Source: Zoogloea sp041904905 (GTDB lineage Bacteria; Pseudomonadota; Gammaproteobacteria; Burkholderiales; Rhodocyclaceae). From it: DNA of 64,000 nucleotides. The DNA lies in NCBI RefSeq assembly GCF_041904905.1, contig NZ_JAYRMI010000002.1, positions 62,001-126,000 of the forward strand, given 5' to 3'. How positions within the stretch are numbered: position 1 is the first letter of the stretch; the number at the start of each line of letters is the position of its first letter. The position numbers were made by a program, and so were the translations under genes. The notes below the pieces were generated by a model that had not been told where the DNA came from, did not search any database, and worked only from the letters and a program-made list of their open reading frames with translations. This document shows, piece by piece, positions 36,397 through 45,805 of this stretch.

Positions 36397-38601
36397 TCAG
36401 GCGGGCGAAACCTCGCGCAGGGGCAGCGCGTCGGCGTAGCGCCGGCTCTCCGGCGCCTCCACCGGAAAGTGAATCGCGATGCGGGTGCCGCCGCGGATGC
36501 GGCTGCTCTGCCCAGGCTCGATGGCCATCCGCCCGCCGATCTGATTCACCAGCCCCACCACCAGTCGCCAGCCCAGGCTGCGGCTGGCCGACGGCGAGAA
36601 ACCCGGCGGCACGCCCACCCCATCGTCCTCCACCCACAACTGGGCGCCCGCCTCGCCTGCGGCCTGCAGCCCCACCTGGATGCACCCCCCGCTGCCGTGG
36701 GGGAAGGCGTGCTTGACCGCGTTGGCCACCAGCTCATTGACGATCAGCGCGCAGGGAATCGCCGTCTCGATGCCCAGCACCACGTCGTCCAGGATCGACT
36801 CGATGCGCACCCCCTGGCGCCCGTGCTGGGAGCCCAGGCGCTCCACCAGCTGCCCCAGGTAGCGCTTGAAATCGATGCTCGCCAGATCGTGGGAGCGGTA
36901 GAGCTGCTCGTGCACCTCCGACATGGCCATCACCCGCGCCGCGCTGTCGTCGAACAGCGCCCGCACCGCCGGGTCGTCCACGCTGTGCCCCTGCATGGTC
37001 AGCAGGCTCGCCACCACCTGCAGGTTGTTCTTCACCCGGTGGTAGATCTCCTTGAGCAGCGCCTCCTTCTCGTGGAGCGCCGCGGCGATCCGCTGCTCGG
37101 CGGCCTTGGCCTCGGTGATGTCGGTGTGCGAGCCGGCCACCCGTAGCGCCTGCCCGTCGGCCTCCCGGGCCACCACCGCCCCCCGGGAGAGGATCCAGCG
37201 CCACTCGCCGCCCTTGGCGCGCATCCGGAACTCACCCCGGAAGCAGCCCTCGGCCCCGGCCAGAAATGCCTGGAAGCGCCCCTCCGTCTCCGGCAGGTCG
37301 TCCGGATGCACATGCTCGCGCCAGGTGCTGTAGCTCAGGGGCAGCTCGCCGGGCGCTTAACCGAGCATCGACAGATAGCGCTTGCTCACCACGATGGCAC
37401 CGGATTTCAGGTTCCAGTCCCACAGCCCGTCGGTGGCGCCCTCCACGGCCAGACGCAGGTGCTCCTCCCGCCGCTCCAGCTCCGCCTCGGCCCGATTCAG
37501 GCGCTTGATATAGACCACCAGCGCCACGATCACCCCCAGCAGCGCCACCAGCGCCGCCGCCATCGCCCACAGGGCGGCGTCGGCCTCCTCCAGCAGCCCG
37601 GCCGGCTTACCCACCACCTCGGCCCCCTCGGGCAGCCGGCTCTCGGGCAGGCCGTAGCGTTGCATCACCCCGTGATTGAAGAGCAGCCGCAGGGTGGGCT
37701 CGGCCACCGGAATGCTGCGGGCCGGCGTGCCGCCCAGCACCCGCAGGCCAAGCTGCGCCGCCATCCGCCCCTGGCTCACCCCGTCCTCCACGCTGCCGCC
37801 CACGGTGATGCCCTCGCGCACCCGATGGCTGGTGATGTCGAACACCGGCACCGGCGAAACCCGGGCGATCCGTGCGATGACCTCGGCGTAGTCCAGCCGA
37901 CGCCCCCGCTCGTCCACCGCGGTGGCCAGCGGCAGCACGATGTCGCTGGGGGTGAGTCGCGCCACGATGGCGAGGATCTCGTTCATGCCCAGATCGAAGT
38001 ACTGCTCCACCGGCACCGAGCTGCCCATCTTGAGCAGCGCCTCGTGGGCGTGGGCGAAGCCGGTGCCCGTGCCGCCCAGGTTACCGAACACCACCACCCG
38101 GCGGGCATCCGGCAGCAGCTTGCGGGCCGCGCTGAGGGTGCCCACCACATCCACCCGCTCCCGCACGCCGGTGATCGGCAGGTCGGCCGGCACCCGCGCC
38201 GGGTCGAAGTTGCGCGCATCCGAGAAGACCAGCGCGGCGGTCGGGAACAGCGCGTCCCGGTGGCGCAGGGCAAACTCCAGGGCCGGGTCGTCGGTGGCGA
38301 TCACCAGATGCACCCGCCGCGACCCCGTGCGCTGGCGCAGGTGGGCCAGGTTGTCGGCCTCGTCGCCGCGGGGCTGGCGCAGGCTGTCCAGGTCGTGGAC
38401 GAAGATGTCCGGCGGCGTCTCGCTGTCCCGCAAGCCCTGCAGGATTCCGCTCACCTGGGCGTCGGTCCACACAAACCCCCAGTGATAGGAATTGATGACC
38501 AGCACGGTCTGGCGCTCGGCCGACGGCCCCGCCACCGCGGCGGCCTGCGGGCTGAAGCACCACGCCGCCAGCGCGGCCAGAAACACAAGCACTCGCAACA
38601 C
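36397..38601 (-). pseudogene. sensor histidine kinase (ABC-substrate-binding + PAS + HWE/HisKA_2), interrupted by TAA
   Basis: One frame runs from 38601 to 36397 except for a single TAA at 37357-37359. Before it: signal peptide, a periplasmic ABC-substrate-binding-like sensor (about residues 30-330), one membrane segment (WAMAAALVALLGVIVALVVY) and the first half of a PAS domain ending KRYLSMLG. After it, in the same frame: APGELPLSYSTWREH and the rest of that PAS, then HisKA_2 (EIYHRVKNNLQVVASLL) and HATPase (VNELVANAVKHAFPHG, DDGVGVPPG). The residue at the stop is normally Tyr (MLGYAPGEL), so TAC or TAT to TAA fits. A GTG at 37311 could restart a partial kinase. Confidence 0.8.
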
Positions 38602-38616
38602 GATCTCCTCACCGAC

Positions 38617-41097
38617 TCACTGTGCGGGCACCGTGGCGTCCGTGCCGGCCCGCGGCGTCAGCCCGAGCAGGCGCTCGATGGCCGTCGCCGGCGCCGGTCG
38701 CTCGAACAGGAAACCCTGCAGCAGATCGCACCCCAGATCGTTCAGGAAGCGGGCCTGGGCGCTGTTCTCCACCCCCTCGCCCACCACCGTCAGGCCCAGC
38801 GCCCGGGACATGGTGACGATGGCCGACACGATGGCGCTGCTCTCCCGGCTCTCCGGCAGATCGGTCATGAAGGTGCGGTCGATCTTGAGGGCGTGGATCG
38901 GGAAGCGCTTGAGGTAGCTGAGGCTGGAGTGGCCGGTGCCAAAATCGTCCACCGAGATGCACAGGCCGTTGCGGCGCAGCTCGTCGAGGATCGCGCTGGC
39001 CCGCTCGGGCTGCTGCATGATGCTCGACTCGGTCAGCTCCAGGGTCAGGCAGTCGGGCGCCAGGCCGTGCTCGGCCAGGGCCCCCATCACCAGCGCCACC
39101 AGCGCCGGATCGCGGAACTGGCGCGCCGACAGATTCACCGCCACCTTCACGCCGGTGGCGCCGGCGTCGTGCCAGGCGCGGATCTGGGCGCACACGGTGC
39201 GCAGCACCCAGGCGCCGATGGGCACGATCAGCCCCGAGCGCTCCGCCGTCTGCATGAACACGTCCGGCGTCAGCAGCCCCTGCTCGGGGTGCCGCCAGCG
39301 CAGCAGCGCCTCCAGGGAATGCACCCCGCCCGTGGCGTCGTGGATCGGCTGGTAGAACAGCTCGAAGCTGGATTCCGCCAGCGCCCGGCGCAGGTCCGCC
39401 TCCAGCACCATGCGCTGGTTGATCTGCCGGCCCAGATCGCTCGAATAGAAGGTGAAGCCGTTCTTGCCCAGCTCCTTGGCCCGGTACATGGCGTCGTCGG
39501 CGGCCACGATGAGCCGGTCGGCGGTCACCGCATCCGCCGGGAACCGGCTGATGCCGATGCTGCAGGAGGTCTGGATGCGCTGCTGCCCGAAGCTGCAGGG
39601 CCCCTCCATCGCGGCGATCAGCTTGGCACTCACCCCGGCCACCGCCTTGTCGTCGTCCACCCCCGGCAGGATCACCACGAACTCGTCGCTGCCGAAGCGC
39701 CCCACGATGTCGGTCTCCCGCACCACGCCCTTCAGGCGCCGCGCCACCTCGCACAGCAGGGCGTCGCCGGCCTTGTGGCCCAGGGCGTCGTTCACCAGCT
39801 TGAAGTTGTCCAGGTCGATGAACATCACCGCCAGCTGCTCGCCCCGCCGCCGGCAGAAGGCGATGGACTGCTCCAGCTGGCGATTGATCTGGGTGCGGTT
39901 CGAGAGGCCGGTGAGGGCGTCGTAATAGGCCACATACACCAGCCGCTCCTCGGCCGTGCGGCGCGCCGTCACGTCCTGCATCTGCACGATGTAATAGCAG
40001 GCTGCGCCGCCGTCGTCGCGCACCGCGGAGACCGACAGCAAGGTCCACAGCACCCGCCCGTCCGGCGTCACCAGCCGCAACTCGATCTGGAAGGTGGGCA
40101 GGCTGTTGGCCTGGAGCCGGTTCAGGTACTCGTCGAGCATCGGGCGGTCGCCCTGGTGGCACAGCTGGCGGAAGGACAGCCCACCGATGCCATCCACCGC
40201 CACCCCCAGCATCGTCGCCGCCACGTCGTTGGCCTGCAGGAAGCAGCCATCGGTGGCCACCAGCGCCATGCCGATGGCCGCGTGGGCGAAGGCCGCGTGG
40301 AAGCGCCGCTCGCTGTCGGCCAGCGCCCGCTCCATCCCTCGCCGCCAGGCGATGTCCCGCAGCACCAGCACGCTGCCCATGGCCGCGCCGTCGTGGGCCA
40401 CGATGGGCGCCGCGGCGTACTCCACCGGTGTCACCGCGCCGCCGCGGCCGGTCAGCAGGGCCGGCCGGGGGGCGCCGGCACCGGCCTCGTCGGTCGCCAG
40501 CGGATCGCCCACCGGGCCGCCGCGCCGCTCGTCGGCCAGATCGACCACCGCCGCCACCGGCTGCCCCACCGCCTCGGCCGCAGCCAGCCCCAGCAGGGCC
40601 TCGGCCACCGGGTTGGCGGTGCGCACCTGCCCCTCGGTGTCGGTGGTCAGCACACCGTCGCCGATGGCGCACAGGGTGCGCGCGAACCACGCCTCGCTGC
40701 GGCGCAGCCGGGCCTCCATCGCGTGCCGGACCAGCGCCACCTCGATGGACGCCCGGATCTCGTCGGGCCGGAAGGGCTTCAGCAGGTAACCGTGGGGGTT
40801 GGTCTCGCGCGCCCGGCGCAGCGTCTCGTCGTCGCTGAAGGCGGTGAGGTAGATCACCGGCACATCGCGCCGCGCCCGCAGCAGCGTGGCCGTGGCCACC
40901 CCGTCGCGCCCCCCGCGGATGACGATATCCATCATCACCAGGTCGGGCCCGGTCGCGTCGAACAGTTCGATGGCCTGGTCACTGCTGGCCGCAATGCCGG
41001 TCACCGCATACCCATAATTCTCGAGGCGCTGGGCCAGGTCCATGGCGATGATCGCCTCGTCCTCGACGATCAGAACCCGGGTCGGCTTGTCGCTCAT
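38617..41097 (-). CDS. response regulator with PAS, GGDEF and EAL domains
   Basis: An 826-aa cytoplasmic protein: receiver (LIVEDEAIIAMDLA, LVMMDIVIRGGRDG, LLKPF), two PAS domains, GGDEF domain, EAL domain (LEALLRWRHP, VNLSARQF, LELTES, SVDDFGTGHSS, LKIDRTF, VGEGVE). The GGDEF site reads FGSDEF, so its cyclase activity is doubtful, while the EAL site is intact; c-di-GMP hydrolysis is the likely output. ATG at 41097 chosen because the receiver starts right after it; the frame is open to 41142. It lies 15 bases downstream of the disrupted sensor kinase gene and was probably its output partner. Confidence 0.9.
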   Translation of the reverse strand: MSDKPTRVLIVEDEAIIAMDLAQRLENYGYAVTGIAASSDQAIELFDATGPDLVMMDIVIRGGRDGVATATLLRARRDVPVIYLTAFSDDETLRRARETNPHGYLLKPFRPDEIRASIEVALVRHAMEARLRRSEAWFARTLCAIGDGVLTTDTEGQVRTANPVAEALLGLAAAEAVGQPVAAVVDLADERRGGPVGDPLATDEAGAGAPRPALLTGRGGAVTPVEYAAAPIVAHDGAAMGSVLVLRDIAWRRGMERALADSERRFHAAFAHAAIGMALVATDGCFLQANDVAATMLGVAVDGIGGLSFRQLCHQGDRPMLDEYLNRLQANSLPTFQIELRLVTPDGRVLWTLLSVSAVRDDGGAACYYIVQMQDVTARRTAEERLVYVAYYDALTGLSNRTQINRQLEQSIAFCRRRGEQLAVMFIDLDNFKLVNDALGHKAGDALLCEVARRLKGVVRETDIVGRFGSDEFVVILPGVDDDKAVAGVSAKLIAAMEGPCSFGQQRIQTSCSIGISRFPADAVTADRLIVAADDAMYRAKELGKNGFTFYSSDLGRQINQRMVLEADLRRALAESSFELFYQPIHDATGGVHSLEALLRWRHPEQGLLTPDVFMQTAERSGLIVPIGAWVLRTVCAQIRAWHDAGATGVKVAVNLSARQFRDPALVALVMGALAEHGLAPDCLTLELTESSIMQQPERASAILDELRRNGLCISVDDFGTGHSSLSYLKRFPIHALKIDRTFMTDLPESRESSAIVSAIVTMSRALGLTVVGEGVENSAQARFLNDLGCDLLQGFLFERPAPATAIERLLGLTPRAGTDATVPAQ

Positions 41098-41303
41098 GCT
41101 CGCTCCCACCCGACCGGAATCGGGCGCTATCCTTGTTTTCAAACCGTTCGGAATATGACTTAACGGACCGGAGGCGTATGTCTTTAGTCATAAAACCGGA
41201 AACTCTTTTCAAAACGGCGAACATTTCCCGGCGCGGGCTGTCGACCTCAAGGCCGGAAAAATGTACCGTCCAACCCGGCTCAAACTTTGCGGTGGAGAAA
41301 CCC

Positions 41304-43436
41304 TTGAACAAGCGAATCGTCTGGACCCTGCTCACGGTCCTCAGCGCCGGTCAGACGGCGGCCCAGGAGCTGTCGGCCCCGCCCCGTCTGGCGCCCACCG
41401 CCGACCAGGCCCAGACCGCCTACCTGAGCGCCCAGATCCTCAGCCGCTACCACTACAAGACCGTTCCCCTCGACGACGCCATGTCGGAGAAGATCTTCGA
41501 CCGCTACCTCAAGGCCCTCGACCCGGAACACCTGTTCTTCACCCAGGCCGACATCGACGGCTTCGCCGACGCCCGCACCCGGCTCGACGACGCCATCCTG
41601 CGCGGCAACCTGGCCGCCCCCTTCGCCATGTTTCAGCGCTACGAGCAGCGCGTGACCGAGCGCCTCGGCTACGCCCGCGAGCTGCTCGACCAGAGCTTCG
41701 ACTTCACCGTGAAGGAGGGCTACCCCTACGCCCGCGACAAGGCCCCCTGGCCGGCCGACGAGACCGAAGTGCGCGACCTCTGGAAGAAGCGCGTCAAGAA
41801 CGACTGGCTGCGCCTCAAACTCGCCGGCAAGGACGACAAGGCCATCCGCGAGACCCTCGCCAAGCGCTACGACAACTACGTTCACCGCGCCACCCGCAAC
41901 AAGAGCGAGGACGTGTTCCAGGTGTTCATGAACGCCTACGCCATGTCCATCGAGCCCCACACCAACTACCTGGGCCGCAGCGCCTCGGCCGATTTCGACA
42001 TCTCCATGCGCCTGTCGCTGGTGGGCATCGGCGCGGTGCTCCAGGAGCGCGACGAGTACATCACCATCCGCGAGCTGGTGCCCGGCGGCCCCGCGGCGCG
42101 CTCCGGCAAGCTCGCCGTGGGCGACCGCATCGTGGGCGTGGGCCAGGGCGACGAGGCCGTGGCCGACGTGGTCGGCTCGCGGGTCGACGAGGTCGTCAAA
42201 CTCATCCGCGGCGAGAAGAACACCCGCGTGGTGCTCGACGTGCTGCCCGCCGACGCCGGCCCCGACGCCAAGCACAAGCAGGTCGCCCTCACCCGCGACA
42301 AGATCAAGCTCGAAGAGCAGGCCGCCAAGAAATCCATCGTCAAGACCGGCGAAGGCGCCACCGCCCGCAAGATCGGCGTCATCGCCCTGCCCGCCTTCTA
42401 CGAAGACTTCGAGGGCCGCCGCAAGGGCGACAAGGACTACCGCAGCGCCAGCCGCGACGTGGCCCGCCTGATCGACGAGCTGAAGAAAGAGAAGGTCGAT
42501 GGCCTCCTGATCGACCTGCGCAACAACGGCGGCGGCTCGCTCCGAGAGGCGGTCGAACTCACCGGCCTGTTCATCGACAAAGGCCCGGTGGTGCAGCAGC
42601 GCCGCCCCGACGGCCAGATCGGCGTCGAGAAGGACGAGCACGCCGGCACCGCCTGGGACGGCCCGATGGCCGTGCTCATCAACCGCGGCTCCGCCTCCGC
42701 CTCCGAGATCTTCGCCGCCGCCCTGCAAGACTACGGCCGCGCGCCCATCGTCGGCGAACCCAGCTTCGGCAAGGGCACCGTGCAGACCATGATCAGCCTC
42801 GACCAGATCGCCCGCAACGAACCGCCCAAGTTCGGCGACCTGAAGATGACCGTCGCCCAGTTCTTCCGCATCAACGGCGGCACCACCCAGCTGCGCGGCG
42901 TGGTGCCCGACATCCGCTTCCCCTCGGTATCCGACCCCGACAGCTTCGGCGAATCCAGCTACGACAACGCCCTCCCGTGGATCCAGGTCAAGGCCGCCGA
43001 CTTCCGCCCGGTCGACGAAGTCGCCCCGCGGCTGGCCGACCTGCAACGCCGCCACGAAGCCCGCGTAGCCAAGGACAAGGATTTCGCCCAGCTCCTGCAG
43101 GACGTGGCCGAGTTCAAGCGCCTGCGCGAAACCAAGCTGCTATCTCTCAACGAAGCCGAGCGCCGCCAGGAGAAAGACCGCCAGGAAGCCCGCCTCAAAT
43201 CCCGCGACAAGGGCAAGGACAAGCTCGCCGCCCTGCGGGACGACGGCCTGCAGGCCGGCGAACGCAGCCTCGCCGCCGACCTCGCCGCCGAAAAGGCCCG
43301 CAAGGACAGCAAGGACGTGCTCCTCACCGAAGCCGCCCGCATCGTGGGCGACGAAGCCGAACTCCTTGCCACCCGCACCCAGCTCGCCCTGCGCGAACGC
43401 AACGCTGCCGCCGGCAAGGCCACCACCCTGCGCTGA
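41304..43436 (+). CDS. prc: carboxy-terminal (tail-specific) processing protease
   Basis: A 710-aa periplasmic S41 serine protease that trims C-termini of envelope proteins. Signal peptide NKRIVWTLLTVLSAGQTAA is followed by the Prc N-terminal domain, a PDZ domain (LVGIGAVLQERDEYITIREL), the catalytic core with Ser in NRGSASASEIF and Lys in FGKGTVQTM, and a charged C-terminal coiled region rich in Lys and Glu (EAERRQEKDRQEARLK). The best start is a TTG at 41304 with GGTGGAG six bases before it; the frame is open upstream to 41133 without a plausible signal. Confidence 0.92.
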   Translation: MNKRIVWTLLTVLSAGQTAAQELSAPPRLAPTADQAQTAYLSAQILSRYHYKTVPLDDAMSEKIFDRYLKALDPEHLFFTQADIDGFADARTRLDDAILRGNLAAPFAMFQRYEQRVTERLGYARELLDQSFDFTVKEGYPYARDKAPWPADETEVRDLWKKRVKNDWLRLKLAGKDDKAIRETLAKRYDNYVHRATRNKSEDVFQVFMNAYAMSIEPHTNYLGRSASADFDISMRLSLVGIGAVLQERDEYITIRELVPGGPAARSGKLAVGDRIVGVGQGDEAVADVVGSRVDEVVKLIRGEKNTRVVLDVLPADAGPDAKHKQVALTRDKIKLEEQAAKKSIVKTGEGATARKIGVIALPAFYEDFEGRRKGDKDYRSASRDVARLIDELKKEKVDGLLIDLRNNGGGSLREAVELTGLFIDKGPVVQQRRPDGQIGVEKDEHAGTAWDGPMAVLINRGSASASEIFAAALQDYGRAPIVGEPSFGKGTVQTMISLDQIARNEPPKFGDLKMTVAQFFRINGGTTQLRGVVPDIRFPSVSDPDSFGESSYDNALPWIQVKAADFRPVDEVAPRLADLQRRHEARVAKDKDFAQLLQDVAEFKRLRETKLLSLNEAERRQEKDRQEARLKSRDKGKDKLAALRDDGLQAGERSLAADLAAEKARKDSKDVLLTEAARIVGDEAELLATRTQLALRERNAAAGKATTLR

Positions 43437-44542
43437 ACGCAAACCCGCCCGGGGCATCGCGCCCCGGCGACCGGCGCACCCCCGCCCCCACCGCCTCGAC
43501 AACTCACCCGCCCGCCGGCCACCCCGCCGGCCGGGCCGGCTGCCTTCCCCCGCCGCCCAGGCACCCGGCCCAGGCCGGCGGATGAACCGCCCACCTTCCC
43601 GACCGCCCGGCAAGCCACCCTCGCCCCCGCTGCGCATCTCTCCCCCGTCGGGCCGGGCAGCGGCGACCGCCCCAGGCACCCGCCGGACTTCCCTCACCCC
43701 ATTCGGAGCGTCGCGCCCATCCCCCCAAGGCCCGGCCCCCCCTGCCCGACGCCAGGCAGTACATGCCCGACACCGGACAGCGCATGTCCAACATCGGGCA
43801 CGGCATGCCCGCCTCCAGGCAATCCAAGCGAGACATCACGCGCAGTTTGCCCAGTTCCCGGCAATGAGTGCCCGACACCGAACAGCGTGTGGCAGACATC
43901 GGGCACGGCGTACCCAACCCTGGGCAATGCGGGCAAGACATCGGGCACGACTTGCCCGACATCGAGGCAACACCGCCCGACACCCTGCATGTGCTGCCAG
44001 ACATCGCGGCCCGGTAGATGGGTGTCGGGCGATGTTGCCCTGACGACGTTTCATCCTTTCCCGGTGTCACATCAAGCCAACATGTGCTCATGCAAGACAT
44101 GCATGGCATCGATTCAAGCAATCATGGCATCTGTTTAATCAAAAGTGACGTCAATTCATACTGCATTGATTTGATTTCAACTCAACACGACGAAAGTTCA
44201 ATTCAAAACTGCGCCCATTCATATTGAAAAGGCGCCACACCAATCTGAAAACACGCCATGACATATAAAATACACCCCCATTCAACACACCACGACGTCA
44301 TGCCATAATGGCGCGGTATCCCATCGCCCTGCCATGACATCCGTGCAGCTCGCCATCGCACCCCACGCCCCCGCCACGACCTCTCCAACGGCGTGCCCGG
44401 CGTCCTGCCCTCCTCCATTCACATCCGGCAGCCCCCGCAGGCATGGCCGGCAGGGCAGCCGCGCATCCTGCGGCCCTTGGCCCACCTCCGGCGCTACCGC
44501 CGGCCCCTCCACCCAACCCAGCGCCACACCGCACACGCAACC
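43437..44542. other. gene-poor interval at the left edge of the CRISPR region
   Basis: About 1.1 kb. 43440-43740 is extremely C-rich with no convincing protein. 43743-44015 is the 21-nt tandem repeat. 44040-44330 is AT-rich, unlike the rest of the window, and holds TTCAAC-17-CATAAT (44281-44309), a possible promoter for the gene at 44543. 44330-44542 is GC-rich again with no clear gene. Confidence 0.5.
43743..44015. repeat. 21-nt tandem repeat, 13 units, with a 105-nt higher-order period
   Basis: Thirteen units of exactly 21 nt follow each other without a phase break, loosely TGCCCGACAYCGGGCA plus five variable bases; the core is a palindrome. Units five apart are most alike (2 and 7, 3 and 8, 4 and 9), giving a 105-nt super-unit. 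Because 21 is a multiple of three, every frame encodes heptapeptide repeats, for example VGHALPD-like on the minus strand (43694-43990), but no frame shows a convincing start or homologue. Confidence 0.85.
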
Positions 44543-45223
44543 ATGACCCGCAATTACTACCTGCCCCAGGACGAATCCGGCCGGGCCCAGCTGCTGGAAC
44601 ATCTCGCCCACCACCTGCCGGCCTACATCGACACCCTCGAACTGAGCGACACCGACCTGGAAGAACTCCGCGCCGACGCGGCCGCCTACCGCTACATCCT
44701 GGCCCAGGCCGCCGCCGCCCAGAGCCACGCCCGGCAGTGGACAGCCTTTAAGAAACAACAGTTTGGCGGCCGCGGGCTCACCCAGGCCTACCCCGACGAC
44801 AGCGCCATCCCGACACCGCCGGCGGTTGTCCCGCCGGGCATCGTCCCGCGCCTCATCCGTCTGGTCGCCCGCATCAAGACCGCCCGCAACTACGACCTGG
44901 GAATCGGCCGCGAGCTTGGCATCGTCGGCACCGAGCACACCATCGACGTCATCGCCGCCACACCTCGCCTCACCGTCACCCTCAACGCCGGCCATCCGGT
45001 CATCCGCTGGACCAAGGGCCTCGCCGACGACCTGGAAATCCTCGCCGACCGGGGCGACGGCCGAGGCTTCGTCCTCCTCACCATCGCCCGCACCACCCGC
45101 GTCCCCGACCCCAGCCCCCTGCCCCACACCCCCACCGTCTGGAAGTACAAGGCCATCTACCGGCTCAAGGACGAACGGATCGGCCAGTGGAGCGCCGAAG
45201 TCTCCCACTCGGTTGGCGGGTAA
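44543..45223 (+). CDS. conserved hypothetical protein
   Basis: A 226-aa protein I cannot name. No signal peptide or membrane segment. The N-terminal 75 residues are helical (LLEHLAHHLPAYIDTLELSD), the C-terminal half is beta-rich and ends in a fibronectin-like strand pattern (YRLKDERIGQWSAEVSHSVGG), typical of a group of uncharacterised bacterial proteins. ATG at 44543 chosen by frame and conserved-looking N-terminus; the frame is open upstream to 44393. It lies just before the CRISPR-linked operon, on the same strand with an 87-base gap. Confidence 0.7.
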   Translation: MTRNYYLPQDESGRAQLLEHLAHHLPAYIDTLELSDTDLEELRADAAAYRYILAQAAAAQSHARQWTAFKKQQFGGRGLTQAYPDDSAIPTPPAVVPPGIVPRLIRLVARIKTARNYDLGIGRELGIVGTEHTIDVIAATPRLTVTLNAGHPVIRWTKGLADDLEILADRGDGRGFVLLTIARTTRVPDPSPLPHTPTVWKYKAIYRLKDERIGQWSAEVSHSVGG

Positions 45224-45310
45224 GCCGCCATTGGCGGGGCATCCATCGCATCGGCTGCGAAGCGGGCTCCGCTAGAATTGCGCAATCGGCATGACCAATC
45301 GGAGAAATGA

Positions 45311-45805
45311 ATGTCATCCATCGCACCCATGCGTTACTGGTTCGACACCGAGTTCGACGAACGCGGGCCGGACATCCAGCTCATCAGCATCGGCATCGTC
45401 GCCGAAGACGGGCGCACCTACCACGCGGCCAGCGCCGATTACGACGACAGCGGCGCCAACGACTGGCTGCGTGCCCATGTGCTGCCGCCCCTCGCTACGC
45501 TTGAGCGCAAACCCCGCGCCAGAATCCGTCAGGAGGTGCTGGCCTTCCTCGACCCAGCCCCCTCCGAGATCTGGGCCTACTTCGGCGAGTACGACTGGAT
45601 CGTGCTGCGACAACTGATCGGCCACATGCTCGACTGGCCCGCCGGCTGGCCCCTCTCCCACATGAACCTCGAACAACTCCGCCTGCATCTGGGCGGCCCG
45701 GCCCTGCCGCCCCATGGCGGCACCGTGCACAACGCCCTCGACGACGCCCTCTGGTGCCGCGAGGCATGGCAGCACCTGACGCGCAGCGGCATCGCATGCT
45801 CCTGA
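45311..45805 (+). CDS. DEDDh 3'-5' exoribonuclease (exoribonuclease AS-like)
   Basis: A 164-aa DnaQ-fold nuclease similar to polyadenylate-specific exoribonuclease AS. Metal ligands are visible: D12 and E14 in WFDTEFDE, Asp in GEYDWIVL, and H140/D145 in HNALDDALW (DEDDh type). It overlaps the start of cas6 by 10 bases and is thus the first gene of the CRISPR operon. In type III loci with a CorA channel, a DHH or DEDD nuclease is often adjacent, and the DHH type (NrN) degrades the SAM-AMP signal. A matching role here is inference; ordinary RNA turnover is the alternative. Confidence 0.88.
   Translation: MSSIAPMRYWFDTEFDERGPDIQLISIGIVAEDGRTYHAASADYDDSGANDWLRAHVLPPLATLERKPRARIRQEVLAFLDPAPSEIWAYFGEYDWIVLRQLIGHMLDWPAGWPLSHMNLEQLRLHLGGPALPPHGGTVHNALDDALWCREAWQHLTRSGIACS

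Noticed and set aside
41261..43585. Long Arg/Pro-rich open frame over prc
   Set aside because: Shadow frame of a GC-rich gene; composition is unnatural and prc is certain in the other frame. Many similar shadows exist over murJ, arsA, narX and the cas genes.
43743..44015. 21-nt repeat read as a CRISPR array
   Set aside because: Units are contiguous and degenerate, with no unique spacers.
43366..44043. 225-aa frame covering the 3' end of prc and the 21-nt repeat
   Set aside because: Starts inside prc in another frame; all frames through a 21-nt repeat are open, so openness is no evidence.
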